Notes: generated by a model from the letters alone, not told the origin. Numbered from the stretch's first letter, positions 1 to 10,064 are shown. The stretch: DNA of 14,863 nt from Gammaproteobacteria bacterium (GCA_019634245.1 JAHQVR010000105.1:1-14863), one strand, 5' to 3'. Numbers and translations are program-made.

Positions 1-2221
1 CCTGCTCTCGATACATCTGTAGCAAAGCAGCGACATGCTCTTCTACTGCATCTTCGGTGTCTACATGCCCAAGTAGCTCTGTGCCCTTGATGTCCAATCC
101 TGCAGCGCCTGCGAAATGTAAATCAAATCCAGACTCAACACAGACAACACCAATATCTTTACAAGTGGCTTCCGCACAATTTCGAGGACAACCCGATACG
201 GCAAGTTTAACCTTTGCCGGAGTCCAAGAACCCCATAAAAATTTCTCCAAACGAACGCCAAGGCCTGTGGAGTCTTGCGTACCAAATCGGCACCATTGTT
301 TTCCTACACAGGTTTTAACGGTACGCAAGCCTTTGGCATACGCATGCCCAGAGACAAACCCAGCCTTGCCTAAGTCGTTCCATATCGCCGGTAAGTTCTC
401 CTTTTTTATGCCCAGCATATCGATTCTCTGGCCACCGGTGACCTTAACCATAGGCACATCGAATTTATCCACCACATCGGCAATAGCTCGAAGCTCATCA
501 GCACTAGTGACACCACCCCACATCCGTGGCACAACCGAAAACGTGCCGTCTTTTTGAATATTGGCATGCACACGTTCGTTGATAAAACGCGACTGGTAGT
601 CGTCTCGATACTCTGCCGGCCACTCGCACACAAGATAATAATTCAATGCGGGTCGACACTTGGCACAACCACAAGACGAACGCCACTCTAATTCCTGCAT
701 CACTTGGTCGATGGTTTTTAACGTTTTGGCTTTTATTAGTCGACGAACATCAGCATGGCCTAAGTCTGTGCAGCCACAAAGCGCTTGTACCGCTGAACGT
801 GCATAACGATCACCTAGGGTTAAACTTAATAACTGCTCCACCAACCCGGTACAACTGCCACACGACGAGGATGCTTTTGTGACACTCCGAACACCCTCTA
901 GGGTGTCTTCTCCGTTGTTGATAGCACCTACAATTCTGGATTTACATATGCCGTTACAGCCACATATCTCTGCACTATCGGCTAAGGCTGCAACGGCTGC
1001 TGTAGGGTCCAGGTCGGTTTCTCCTTGATAGGATTGACCAAAAATCAATGTGGTGCGCATATCAGAAATGTCGGTTTTTTGCTTCAGCAAATCCAAAAAC
1101 CAAGCGCTGTCAGATGTATCACCGTATAGAACAACACCCACAATTCGATGCTCTTTTAACACCAGGCGTCTGTAGACGCCTCGAGCTGCATCTCGAATAA
1201 CAATCTCTTCGACATCAGCCGAACCCAGAAACTCACCAGCGGAAAATAGATCAATGCCCGATACTTTTAGTTTAGTAGCGGTGATTGAACCCTGATACTC
1301 AGACTGCTGCTCCAGAAGAGTGTTGGCTAGCACAGTAGCCATGTCATATAAAGGGGCTACCAAACCGTAGCAAATGTCTCGATGTTCCGCGCACTCACCT
1401 AATGCATACACGGAGTCCGACGACGTACACATCTGGTCATTAACAACAATGCCTCGATTCACCGCCAGCCCAGCAGCCTCTGCCAACGAGGTAGAGGGTC
1501 TGATTCCAACCGCCATTACGACCAAATCAGCAGATAGGTGGGTGCCGTCTTTAAGTGTTACCCCCGACACTGAATCTATGCCATTTATGGCTGTCGTGTT
1601 CGCACCGGTTAGAATATCGATACCTCTTTTTTTCATGGCCGCTTCTAGTAACAATCCGGCAGGCTTGTCTAACTGCTTTTCCATCAAGTGCTCAGCCAGG
1701 TGCACCACTGTCACTTGCATACCCTGTGCATGCAAACCCGCCGCTGCCTCCAAGCCCAACAAACCGCCACCGATCACGACGGCTTTTGAGTGGGAATCCG
1801 CCGCTTTGAGCATTTCTTCTACATCATCTAAATCCCGATAGACCATCACGCCCGGTAGATCATGGCCGGGGATCGGAATCATAATCGGCGAAGAGCCCGT
1901 GGCAATGACCAGCTTGTCATAGCTGTGCAGGGAGTCATCGTCAGCCACTACACATTTGTTTTCTAAATCAATAGAATTTATCGGTGTATTTTTGTGAAGT
2001 GTTACGTTGTGCGCTGCATACCAGGAATCGTCATGCGTAATAATGTCTTGGTAGTTCTTCTCACCTGACAACACGTGAGAGAGCATGAGACGGTTGTAAT
2101 TGACTCTGGGTTCGGAATTAAAGATGGTAACGTCGTAGCGATTGGGATCTGACTCGAACAACGATTCCAGCATCCGGCCAGGCGCCATGCCATTTCCAAT
2201 AACAACAAGTTGCTCCTTCAT
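1..2221 (-). CDS. nirB: NADH-dependent assimilatory nitrite reductase, large subunit (partial, C-terminus beyond window)
   Basis: Reduces nitrite to ammonium in the cytoplasm with NADH, via FAD, Fe-S clusters and siroheme. The minus frame is open without a stop for 740 codons, from ATG at 2221 to the window edge. Domains in order: FAD-binding Rossmann start (VVIGNGMAPG, residues 6-15); a second nucleotide-binding motif (VVIGGGLLGLEAA, about residue 145); a BFD-like [2Fe-2S] domain with C420, C422, C454 and C457; a second Cys-rich stretch near 480-520; and the siroheme/[4Fe-4S] ligands C638, C644, C678 and C682 (CVGKQWC and SGCPRNC). NirB proteins are about 840 residues, so roughly 100 C-terminal residues lie outside. 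The start overlaps the stop of the upstream ATPase gene (ATGA), which implies translational coupling and puts nitrite reduction in the same operon as uptake. nirD and a nitrate reductase would be expected further left but are not visible. Confidence 0.95.
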   Translation of the reverse strand, partial: MKEQLVVIGNGMAPGRMLESLFESDPNRYDVTIFNSEPRVNYNRLMLSHVLSGEKNYQDIITHDDSWYAAHNVTLHKNTPINSIDLENKCVVADDDSLHSYDKLVIATGSSPIMIPIPGHDLPGVMVYRDLDDVEEMLKAADSHSKAVVIGGGLLGLEAAAGLHAQGMQVTVVHLAEHLMEKQLDKPAGLLLEAAMKKRGIDILTGANTTAINGIDSVSGVTLKDGTHLSADLVVMAVGIRPSTSLAEAAGLAVNRGIVVNDQMCTSSDSVYALGECAEHRDICYGLVAPLYDMATVLANTLLEQQSEYQGSITATKLKVSGIDLFSAGEFLGSADVEEIVIRDAARGVYRRLVLKEHRIVGVVLYGDTSDSAWFLDLLKQKTDISDMRTTLIFGQSYQGETDLDPTAAVAALADSAEICGCNGICKSRIVGAINNGEDTLEGVRSVTKASSSCGSCTGLVEQLLSLTLGDRYARSAVQALCGCTDLGHADVRRLIKAKTLKTIDQVMQELEWRSSCGCAKCRPALNYYLVCEWPAEYRDDYQSRFINERVHANIQKDGTFSVVPRMWGGVTSADELRAIADVVDKFDVPMVKVTGGQRIDMLGIKKENLPAIWNDLGKAGFVSGHAYAKGLRTVKTCVGKQWCRFGTQDSTGLGVRLEKFLWGSWTPAKVKLAVSGCPRNCAEATCKDIGVVCVESGFDLHFAGAAGLDIKGTELLGHVDTEDAVEEHVAALLQMYREQ

Positions 2222-3996
2222 TCACCTACCACCGCATCAACTGTTGCGTGTTCGGATGCTGATTTGGCGTTTGCGTTAACAGAAAGCTTGTGCTTCCGAT
2301 TGTTAGCGATTTCCTCCAACAACGCTTTATCGGGGTTTGCGCCGCCTTCATAAGCTTCAAGAAAATTCATCAATTCTTCTCGGTAGGCATAGTAATCAGG
2401 ATGTGACAACAACGCGTCTCGGGACCGTGGACGCTCCAAAGCCACTTCCATAATGTTGCCCACCTTTGCACGAGGTCCGTTTGACATCATGACTACACGA
2501 TCTCCAAGCAAGATGGCCTCATCGACATCGTGAGTCACACAAATGGTAGTGACTTTCGTGCGCTCCCAAACTTCCATCAGAACATCCTGAAGCTCCCAAC
2601 GAGTGACGCTGTCGAGCATGCCGAAAGGTTCATCGAGCAACAGTAACTTTGGGGACAAGGCAAACGCTCGCGCGATTCCAACACGCTGACGCATCCCATT
2701 GGACAAATCTGAGGCCTTTCGATGCATGGAGTCAGCCAAACCCACTTTAGACAGATAGTAGGCAATCACATCATGTCGTTCCGACTTAGAGGCATGTGGA
2801 TACACTTTGTTAACCCCTAGCGCAACATTGTCAAACGCCGTTAGCCAAGGCATTAACGACGGTGATTGGAACACCACCGCTCGATCCGGGCCTGTCGTGG
2901 TGACATGGGTGCCATCCAGAACTACCGCGCCACTACTAATATCGGTAAGCCCGGCAGTCATTGACAACACCGTCGATTTGCCACAACCAGAATGGCCAAT
3001 GAGTGTTACAAATTCACCTTTCTTTAGCTTCAAGTTAAAATCTTCAACCACAGTCAGTGGTCCGTCCGGTGTTGGGTATACTTTCTCCGTTTGACTAAAT
3101 TCTAAATAGCGTTTTTCCAGATTGGAGGCAGCGGCTTCGGCAACGGCTTTGGGTAATTTATTGCTTTGAGTGATAGGGATTACATTGGGAACATTCCACT
3201 GTTTGTCAAAGTCACTGGACGCCGACTCGTTCATGCTCATCAGCGTTTTAATGATAGATGCCCGCAACGCAATAAAATTAGCATCCGAATTGATTTTTGT
3301 TCTGTCGCGTGGGCGCGCGTAGTCCACGATAAACTCCTCTGACAGATATGCCTTAGGCGCCGGTGTCATTGGAATCACACGATCAGCCAACAAAATGGCT
3401 TCATCGACATCGTTAGTGATGAGCACAATGGTGCAATGTTCTTGCTCGCAAATAGCGGCTAACTCATCCTGCAGTCGCGCTCGTGTCAGAGCATCGAGTG
3501 CGGATAGTGGCTCATCGAGCAACAACACATCAGGTTTAGCGGCTAACGCACGGGCCAACGCTACCCGTTGGCGCATTCCACCAGACAACTCAGAGGGTTT
3601 ACGATCTCTAGCATGCGTCAATCCCACCATATCGATGTAATGATTAACCTGAGCGGATCGTTCTGCACGCGTTTTATCCGCACAGACGGTATTGACCGCC
3701 AAAGCGATATTACCTTCCACACTCAACCAAGGCATTAAGGAATAAGATTGAAAGACGACACCAATATCTTGAGATGGCTCAGTCAGCTCTTTTCCCAAAA
3801 ACAGTACGCCACCAGAATCACTTTCCACCAAGCCTGCTAATAGAGAGATTAACGTCGTTTTTCCAGAACCCGAAAAACCGACGATAGATACAAATTCGCC
3901 CTTCTTAACTTTTAAATCGACGTCTGCCAGAACCTCTACCTTATCCGGTCCGTCCCCATAAGACTTCGACAGCTTTGTTGCCTCAATAACCGTCAC
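2218..3996 (-). CDS. nrtC: Nitrate/nitrite ABC transporter ATPase, two nucleotide-binding domains fused in tandem
   Basis: Energises nitrate (or nitrite) import through the NrtB permease on the inner face of the membrane. It is 592 residues with two complete ABC ATPase domains. Domain 1: Walker A GFSGSGKTT at 40-48, Q-loop FQS near 82-84, signature LSGGM at 137-141, Walker B VLLLDEP at 157-163. Domain 2: Walker A GHSGCGKST at 334-342, signature LSNGM at 431-435, Walker B LLLLDEP at 451-457. The linker (about 230-300) and the C-terminal tail (about 520-592) are outside the ATPase folds. Cyanobacterial systems split this role between NrtC and NrtD, so here one gene replaces both; the symbol nrtC is therefore approximate. 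Domain 1 has Asn195 where the switch-loop His is expected (ITNDVDEA), whereas domain 2 keeps His489 (VTHDVDEA). The start is GTG at 3996, supported by a strong ribosome binding site. Close relatives include bicarbonate (Cmp) and taurine (Tau) ATPases; the nirB neighbour favours nitrate/nitrite. Confidence 0.92.
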   Translation of the reverse strand: MTVIEATKLSKSYGDGPDKVEVLADVDLKVKKGEFVSIVGFSGSGKTTLISLLAGLVESDSGGVLFLGKELTEPSQDIGVVFQSYSLMPWLSVEGNIALAVNTVCADKTRAERSAQVNHYIDMVGLTHARDRKPSELSGGMRQRVALARALAAKPDVLLLDEPLSALDALTRARLQDELAAICEQEHCTIVLITNDVDEAILLADRVIPMTPAPKAYLSEEFIVDYARPRDRTKINSDANFIALRASIIKTLMSMNESASSDFDKQWNVPNVIPITQSNKLPKAVAEAAASNLEKRYLEFSQTEKVYPTPDGPLTVVEDFNLKLKKGEFVTLIGHSGCGKSTVLSMTAGLTDISSGAVVLDGTHVTTTGPDRAVVFQSPSLMPWLTAFDNVALGVNKVYPHASKSERHDVIAYYLSKVGLADSMHRKASDLSNGMRQRVGIARAFALSPKLLLLDEPFGMLDSVTRWELQDVLMEVWERTKVTTICVTHDVDEAILLGDRVVMMSNGPRAKVGNIMEVALERPRSRDALLSHPDYYAYREELMNFLEAYEGGANPDKALLEEIANNRKHKLSVNANAKSASEHATVDAVVGE

Positions 3997-4001
3997 TGTG
4001 G

Positions 4002-4007
4002 TCCCCT
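4002..4007 (-). promoter_or_regulatory. Ribosome binding site deciding the GTG start of the tandem ATPase gene
   Basis: The minus strand reads AGGGGA, five bases ahead of GTG at 3996. Its first bases overlap the TAG stop codon of nrtB (4006-4008). This supports the non-ATG start and suggests coupled translation from nrtB. Confidence 0.7.
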
Positions 4008-5079
4008 AAGATGACGCTCTGAGCGTAAAAGCTTGCTGCAATGAATACATGATTCGATCCAAAATAAATCCGATAATGCCTATGACCAAGACGGCCATCA
4101 TGATCTTCGCCAAAGAGTCAGAAGAACCATTTTGAAATTCATCCCAGACAAATTTTCCCAGGCCCGGATTTTGTGCCAACATCTCTGCCGCTATTAACAC
4201 CATCCAACCCACACCTAAAGACAATCGTAAACCTGTGAACATCAGCGGTAGTGCAGACGGTAAAACTACCTTCAAAATGGACTGGCCAGTAGAGAGCTTT
4301 AAGACTCTGGAAACATTAATTAAGTCTTTGTCTACAGAAGCCACACCAACGGTCGTGTTCACCAGCGTTGGCCACAAAGAACACAGAGTGACAGTAATAG
4401 CCGATATCAGCATGGACTTAGGCAACCAATCACTCGGATTCACATACATGGCAGACACCACCATCGTGACAATGGGCAACCAAGCCAATGGCGATACCGG
4501 TTTAAAAATCTGAATCAGCGGATTAATAGCCCCTTGTACATTTTTGGATAGCCCACAAGCTAAACCTAAAGGTACGGCGACGACAGTAGCGATAATAAAA
4601 CCCAACGCCACGGTCACCAATGAAGTCAGAATCTGATTTAAGAAAGTGGGTTTGCCGGTATATTGCCTGACTTTAACTTTGTCTGATTTACCATCGGCAA
4701 TCAGTTTCTGGTTTCGCGCTTCTTGGCGTTCATAGAATGCGGCCGCCTTGGATTTTTCCAACCGATGGTCTTCGGCCACTTTGCCCACCTGCTCCCATAC
4801 CTGCACTGGGCCCGGAATTACCCCTAACGATGTTTTTACCTGCGGTGCCAAGACCGCCCAACCAGCGACAAAGATCGAAATACCAAGCAGCGGAATTAAC
4901 AGCTTTTGCTTCAACGCATCCAGTTGCTCCGCGCGATTATGACCGGTGATCAGTTTAGCCAAATGGATCAACCAACCCATTCCAACCAAATCCAACCCAC
5001 GTTGCGCCCAGGAGAAATTACCTTTAAAGAGCCTGGACAAAAATCCAGGCTCAGAGGGAAGTGTATTAGCCATACTCAT
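4006..5079 (-). CDS. nrtB: Nitrate ABC transporter permease
   Basis: Inner-membrane channel subunit of the nitrate/nitrite importer, probably working as a homodimer on the tandem ATPase. It has 357 residues. Hydrophobic segments are at about 61-79, 150-175, 197-211, 222-240, 276-300 and 326-343, which fits the binding-protein-dependent permease fold. The ATPase-contacting EAA-type loop is at about 257-281 (SRVLKLSTGQSILKVVLPSALP region). Between the first and second membrane segments lies a strongly charged stretch of about 50 residues (roughly 97-145) that is absent from the shorter cyanobacterial NrtB as I know it. The start is ATG at 5079; an in-frame ATG at 5073 is equally possible because neither has a clear ribosome binding site. 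It lies 30 nt after nrtA and 9 nt before the ATPase gene, so it belongs to the operon. Confidence 0.93.
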   Translation of the reverse strand: MSMANTLPSEPGFLSRLFKGNFSWAQRGLDLVGMGWLIHLAKLITGHNRAEQLDALKQKLLIPLLGISIFVAGWAVLAPQVKTSLGVIPGPVQVWEQVGKVAEDHRLEKSKAAAFYERQEARNQKLIADGKSDKVKVRQYTGKPTFLNQILTSLVTVALGFIIATVVAVPLGLACGLSKNVQGAINPLIQIFKPVSPLAWLPIVTMVVSAMYVNPSDWLPKSMLISAITVTLCSLWPTLVNTTVGVASVDKDLINVSRVLKLSTGQSILKVVLPSALPLMFTGLRLSLGVGWMVLIAAEMLAQNPGLGKFVWDEFQNGSSDSLAKIMMAVLVIGIIGFILDRIMYSLQQAFTLRASS

Positions 5080-5109
5080 CGGAGAAATCTCAACATCGTG
5101 TTCAGGCTT

Positions 5110-6495
5110 TTAAGACGATCCAGCGCTTAGCCCAATAGGGAACGACTTCAGGTACTCATTCGGTTTTTTTCCGTCGTAGAGAATGCCATCGATGAATTCA
5201 TCAGTCGCCGGTTTGTAGCCATCGGTTTCTGCCGGAAAGTCCCCACTAGCGGCATAGCCCTCTTCAATCAACAGAGCAGCGGCTTCCATGTATATCTGTG
5301 GCAAATAGACGTCTTTAGCTACTGTGTCGTACCAGGCATCATCCTTATCTTCGGTAATCTGTCCCCAGCGACGCATTTGCGTCAGGTACCACACAGCATC
5401 GGAATAGTAGGGGTAGGTGGCGAAGTAACGAAAGAACACATTGAAATCCGGGATAGAACGAACATCACCAGGTTCAAACTCAAAGGTTCCCGTCATGGAC
5501 GCACCGATAACATCAGCGTCAGCGCCGACATATTCAGAGCGGGACAGAATCTCTACTGCTTCAGGACGATTCGCATTCTCGTTTTCATCCAACCATATGG
5601 CGGCCCGGATCAATGCTTTAGTTAACGCAAGTGTGGTGTTGGGATTCTCTTCAGTGAACTTCTTACTGAGTCCAAACACTTTTTCCGGGTTGTTCTTCCA
5701 TATTTGATAGTCCGTAATAACAGGCACCCCGATGCCCTTTGCCACCGCTTGTTGATTCCAGGGCTCACCCACGCAATAGCCCAAAATGGTTCCTGCCTCT
5801 AGAGTGGAAGGCATTTGGGGTGGCGGCGTAACCGAGAGCAAAACATCGGCGTCAATCTGTCCACTGATATCGTCGCTAGAATAAAAACCAGGGTGAATGT
5901 CCCCAGCGGCCAGCCAATATCTCAATTCATAGTTGTGTGTGGATACTGGAAATACCATACCCATATTAAATGGCTTACCTTCGTCTTTGTATTCCTCAAC
6001 AATAGGCTTAAGGGCGGCCGCACTTATTGGATGAACGGGCTTACCGTCTGCATCGGCGGGAATATTCTCCTTCATTTTTTCCCATATTTCGTTGGAAACG
6101 GTGATCCCATTACCATTTAGATCCATCGAAAAAGGGGTAACTATGTGTGCACTCGTACCAAAGCCAATCGTGGCTGCCAATGGTTGGCCTGCCAACATGT
6201 GAGCACCATCAAGTTCTCCGGTGATAACCCCATCAAGCAATACCTTCCAATTTGCCTGGGGCTCAAGGGTGACATACAAGCCTTCGTCTTCGAAGTACCC
6301 TTTTTCGTAGGCAATAGCCAACGGGGCCATGTCAGTTAATTTGATAAACCCGAGCTTCAGCTCGTCTTTCTCAACATCCAACATGTTGGTGTTTGCGACC
6401 ACGCTATGAGACAGGCACAGCAACAGTGCACCTACAGCGGTTTTGCGCCCTTGTGGGGCAACGACAAAGCCTAACAACGACCTTAAGAGAGTCAT
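5110..6495 (-). CDS. nrtA: Periplasmic nitrate-binding protein of the ABC importer
   Basis: Captures nitrate/nitrite in the periplasm and delivers it to NrtB. It has 461 residues. A Sec-type signal peptide is visible: Arg and Lys in the first 18 residues, a hydrophobic core at about 19-33, and likely cleavage after SVVA at residue 34. No good lipobox is seen (LLLC lacks the small residue before Cys), so it is probably soluble rather than a lipoprotein. NrtA/CmpA-family hallmarks follow in order: [17 protein letters not shown] near residues 52-68, [15 protein letters not shown] near 93-107, [19 protein letters not shown] and NPEKVFG. The bicarbonate binder CmpA is close in sequence; the nirB in the same operon makes nitrate or nitrite the better guess. 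It is the first gene of the operon and is divergent from a LysR regulator. The ATG at 6495 has a weak ribosome binding site but is required to keep the signal peptide. Confidence 0.93.
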   Translation of the reverse strand: MTLLRSLLGFVVAPQGRKTAVGALLLCLSHSVVANTNMLDVEKDELKLGFIKLTDMAPLAIAYEKGYFEDEGLYVTLEPQANWKVLLDGVITGELDGAHMLAGQPLAATIGFGTSAHIVTPFSMDLNGNGITVSNEIWEKMKENIPADADGKPVHPISAAALKPIVEEYKDEGKPFNMGMVFPVSTHNYELRYWLAAGDIHPGFYSSDDISGQIDADVLLSVTPPPQMPSTLEAGTILGYCVGEPWNQQAVAKGIGVPVITDYQIWKNNPEKVFGLSKKFTEENPNTTLALTKALIRAAIWLDENENANRPEAVEILSRSEYVGADADVIGASMTGTFEFEPGDVRSIPDFNVFFRYFATYPYYSDAVWYLTQMRRWGQITEDKDDAWYDTVAKDVYLPQIYMEAAALLIEEGYAASGDFPAETDGYKPATDEFIDGILYDGKKPNEYLKSFPIGLSAGSS

Positions 6496-6616
6496 ACTTT
6501 TGTAACCAGTTGATAAGTGAAAAACGACGGTCAGCTTAAAAGTAATTTTATTCGTTGCATTCTGTTGATTTCGAACACCAGTGCTGCGAAAAACTCAGCA
6601 CAAAGGATTCAGGACA
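6496..6616. promoter_or_regulatory. Divergent nrtA / lysR control region
   Basis: This 121-bp gap must hold the promoters of the nitrate operon (leftward) and the LysR gene (rightward). It contains the inverted repeat GTGCTG (6581-6586) / CAGCAC (6596-6601), with a 9-base spacer, just ahead of the lysR ribosome binding site, where binding could autorepress lysR. A weaker dyad TGTTGATTTCGAACA (6563-6577) has four-base arms and the 15-base size typical of LysR-type sites. I see no convincing sigma-54 element (GG-N10-GC) and no full NtrC site. Promoter hexamers are not clear on either strand. Confidence 0.4.
6602..6607 (+). promoter_or_regulatory. Ribosome binding site selecting the lysR start at 6617
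   Basis: AAAGGA lies nine bases before ATG at 6617. The upstream in-frame ATG at 6581 has no comparable site and would add 12 residues before the normal LysR N-terminus. Confidence 0.6.
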
Positions 6617-7513
6617 ATGCGCTACCAACTCCCACTAAAATATCTGGACACAGTCGCCAGAGTGGGTTCTATACGCAAAGCGGCAGATCAGCTAGCCATC
6701 ACGGCCAGCGCATTAAATCGCCGAATCATTGCAATGGAGGAAGATCTTGGACTACCGATCTTTGACCGAGTAGCGAAAGGTGTGCAACTAAACGCTGCCG
6801 GAGAACTCTTTATTCATCACATACGCTCTCAGCTCGCGGATATGGAAAGGGTGAAATCGCAGATACACGATTTGCAAGGCGTGCGCCGAGGACATGTCTC
6901 CATCGCCTGTAGCCAGGCCCTAATGGTAACCATGTTGCCTACCGAAATTCATAAATACCAACAAGAGCATCCGGAAGTCACCTTCAGCGTCAAAGTGTGT
7001 ACGCGCCACACGGCCATTTCTGATTTAGAGTCGTTTAGCGCCGACCTAGCAGTGGTGTTTGAACCGGAATCTTCTGCAGGCTTTCAGTCGCGCCTGTGTG
7101 TGCCCAAACAACTGTACGCCCAATTCAGTGCCAGCCACGAACTCAATGGAGAAGGTACGTTGCGGCTCAGGGACTGCCTGAACTGGCCTTTGGCATTGCC
7201 CACCAAAAGCAATGGCATCCGCTACTTATTAGAACAATCGGCAGCATCATCGTCTTCTTCGTTAAATGTCAGCATTGAGTCCGATAACTTTCACTTGCTG
7301 AGACAAGTGTGTGAAAACAGCAACCTCGTGTCATTCACTTTAGATACAGAATTATCGGCGCATAATAGGAGCCAGTCGATGAGTTACCGGCCTATTGATT
7401 TGCGGGATATACAACTGGGCATGCTACATGTCGGCCAACTGAAGGATAGACATCTACCGGTCGCGGCGGCTAAGTTTCTGGATCAGCTTGAACAAAACTA
7501 TCAGGACGGATGA
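6617..7513 (+). CDS. LysR-type transcriptional regulator divergent from the nitrate operon
   Basis: A DNA-binding regulator of 298 residues, the usual LysR length. The N-terminal winged helix-turn-helix spans about residues 5-63 (YLDTVARVGSIRKAADQLA, then LGLPIFDRVAKGVQLNAAG). The remaining two-thirds is the effector-binding domain, starting near RGHVSIACSQALM. I chose ATG at 6617 over 6581 because it gives the standard LysR N-terminus and has an AAAGGA ribosome binding site. It is divergent from nrtA and shares a 121-bp promoter region, the classic layout for a LysR regulator controlling its neighbour, so control of nitrate uptake is a reasonable inference. It is also convergent with the ligA-ligB-MBL unit, ending 18 bp from it, and could act there instead. 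The effector is unknown. Confidence 0.9.
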   Translation: MRYQLPLKYLDTVARVGSIRKAADQLAITASALNRRIIAMEEDLGLPIFDRVAKGVQLNAAGELFIHHIRSQLADMERVKSQIHDLQGVRRGHVSIACSQALMVTMLPTEIHKYQQEHPEVTFSVKVCTRHTAISDLESFSADLAVVFEPESSAGFQSRLCVPKQLYAQFSASHELNGEGTLRLRDCLNWPLALPTKSNGIRYLLEQSAASSSSSLNVSIESDNFHLLRQVCENSNLVSFTLDTELSAHNRSQSMSYRPIDLRDIQLGMLHVGQLKDRHLPVAAAKFLDQLEQNYQDG

Positions 7514-7531
7514 CTCAGGGTCACCGGAGCT

Positions 7532-8815
7532 CTAGCTAGTTTCCTGTTCGATCTCATAGGCTGAGAGAAGATAATAGTTTCGACCTGCCGCATTGATCTC
7601 TTGGTCCGCCAGCGATCTAAGTGAGAGCACTTTCAATCGCTTAGCTTCAGCCACCTGCTTACCGGCCGCTATCAAATGATCCGACAATTCCAGCACCCAT
7701 TGATAGTCCTGATCGGCGAAAGACTGTTTAGCAGCATCCAGAAGCTTATCTTCACCACCGGCAAGAGTCATCATGCGTAGCGCACTTTGCTGAGGAGACA
7801 TTCTGGCCAGATTAGTTGGGTTGCCATCAAACCAACCCAAAGTGCCTGCGAAATACGCTCGAACCGACCAGGAGACCTTGCCATAAAATTCTTTGAGATA
7901 AGGCTTTTGCGCCAATTCCGATGGGAGCCGCACAGTATGCGCTAGCTCGTCTGGACCGAGCTGTTTATTCATACCTGCAACCGTTTCAGCAACTACATGG
8001 CTTATGGCGTCCCGATAGTCGGTCAGCACCTCTTTTACCTTCATGGCTCCGACGACGGGCATCGTATGTCCTGGAGCTAAGGTATCAGCGTCAAATCCCA
8101 GTAACAGCTCCAGAGTATCCGCCCAGGCATTAAAATCTCTGTAGGCAGTGCCGCGGATGGCGTAAAGATTCGGAAACGAAGAATAAAAATTATCACCAGA
8201 AAACAACAGACGATGTTGAGCAAACCAAACCACTATATGATCTGGCGTTTCACCAGGTGCTTTGACTAGCTCTAGCGCCATTCCACAGCGATTTAGTTGA
8301 GTGCGTGCCTCTGTGATCGACAGCGTAGGTTCTAAAAAGCCTGCCCCCATTCCTTGCATGGGGCGATCACCCGGACCAACACCAACACTGACGCGCTCAT
8401 CAGGAAACGATAAGCTCATGCCGAACTGACGCTTGGTTCTGGCCATCAATGCCTGTCCCGCGTGGGGATGGCGCGTATCCACGTCCACCAAATCAGATTC
8501 AAAGTTATCGCTGGCAATAACCTCTGGCGAAGCCCCTTCCGCGAAGACAGTGGCACCACTAATATGATCGCGATGAGAATGGGTGTAGATAATCGTTTTA
8601 ACCGGCTTGTCGGTTATTTTTCGGAACTCTCCGAGTATATTTTCCGCAGCCTTGGTGGTCTCAGTGGTGTCGATAACCACCAACCCATCATCGCCCACTA
8701 GCATATAGACATTCGATGCAGCGAATCCAATGGCACCATAAACACCGGCGGCAAGTTCAATAACCTGTTTCTCAAACTGCTTGTTTTGAGCGACCAGTTC
8801 TGGATTGGGATTCAT
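7532..8815 (-). CDS. Metallo-beta-lactamase-fold hydrolase with alkylsulfatase-type dimerisation region
   Basis: A cytoplasmic metal-dependent hydrolase (no signal peptide) of 427 residues. The metal-binding signature THSHRDH gives H79, H81, D83 and H84. Further likely ligands are E189/H193 in PGETPDH, D208 in FSGDN and H250 in APGH. After the catalytic domain, the stretch around residues 305-336 (PYLKEFYGKVSWSVRAYFAG, then GWFDGNPTNL) matches the dimerisation region of SdsA1-type alkylsulfatases. Those enzymes are about 640 residues with a signal peptide and a C-terminal SCP2-like domain; this protein ends soon after the dimerisation helices. A real alkylsulfatase role is therefore uncertain. 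Its position 24 bp after ligB suggests it hydrolyses an intermediate of the same pathway, such as a lactone, ester or sulfate ester of an aromatic. That is inference from context. The start ATG at 8815 has a weak CAGG upstream. Confidence 0.85.
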   Translation of the reverse strand: MNPNPELVAQNKQFEKQVIELAAGVYGAIGFAASNVYMLVGDDGLVVIDTTETTKAAENILGEFRKITDKPVKTIIYTHSHRDHISGATVFAEGASPEVIASDNFESDLVDVDTRHPHAGQALMARTKRQFGMSLSFPDERVSVGVGPGDRPMQGMGAGFLEPTLSITEARTQLNRCGMALELVKAPGETPDHIVVWFAQHRLLFSGDNFYSSFPNLYAIRGTAYRDFNAWADTLELLLGFDADTLAPGHTMPVVGAMKVKEVLTDYRDAISHVVAETVAGMNKQLGPDELAHTVRLPSELAQKPYLKEFYGKVSWSVRAYFAGTLGWFDGNPTNLARMSPQQSALRMMTLAGGEDKLLDAAKQSFADQDYQWVLELSDHLIAAGKQVAEAKRLKVLSLRSLADQEINAAGRNYYLLSAYEIEQETS

Positions 8816-8839
8816 CTTTGTGCCTGTTGATTCTTACGC

Positions 8840-10064
<1,225 letters not shown>

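Noticed and set aside
57..882. Plus-strand open frames of 78-166 codons inside the nirB region
   Set aside because: They lie opposite a 740-codon minus frame with intact NirB cofactor motifs, and their predicted peptides have no recognisable domain.
5110..6495. NrtA as a lipoprotein
   Set aside because: The only Cys in the signal region is preceded by LLL, which does not fit a lipobox; cleavage after Ala34 is more plausible.
6581..6616. Longer LysR starting at 6581
   Set aside because: It would add 12 residues before the conserved LysR N-terminus and use the base of the GTGCTG inverted repeat as coding sequence; AAAGGA supports 6617.
7514..7531. Possible terminator between the convergent lysR and MBL genes
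   Set aside because: Only 18 bp are available. GAGCTC and CTAGCTAG are small overlapping palindromes without a GC stem followed by a T run.
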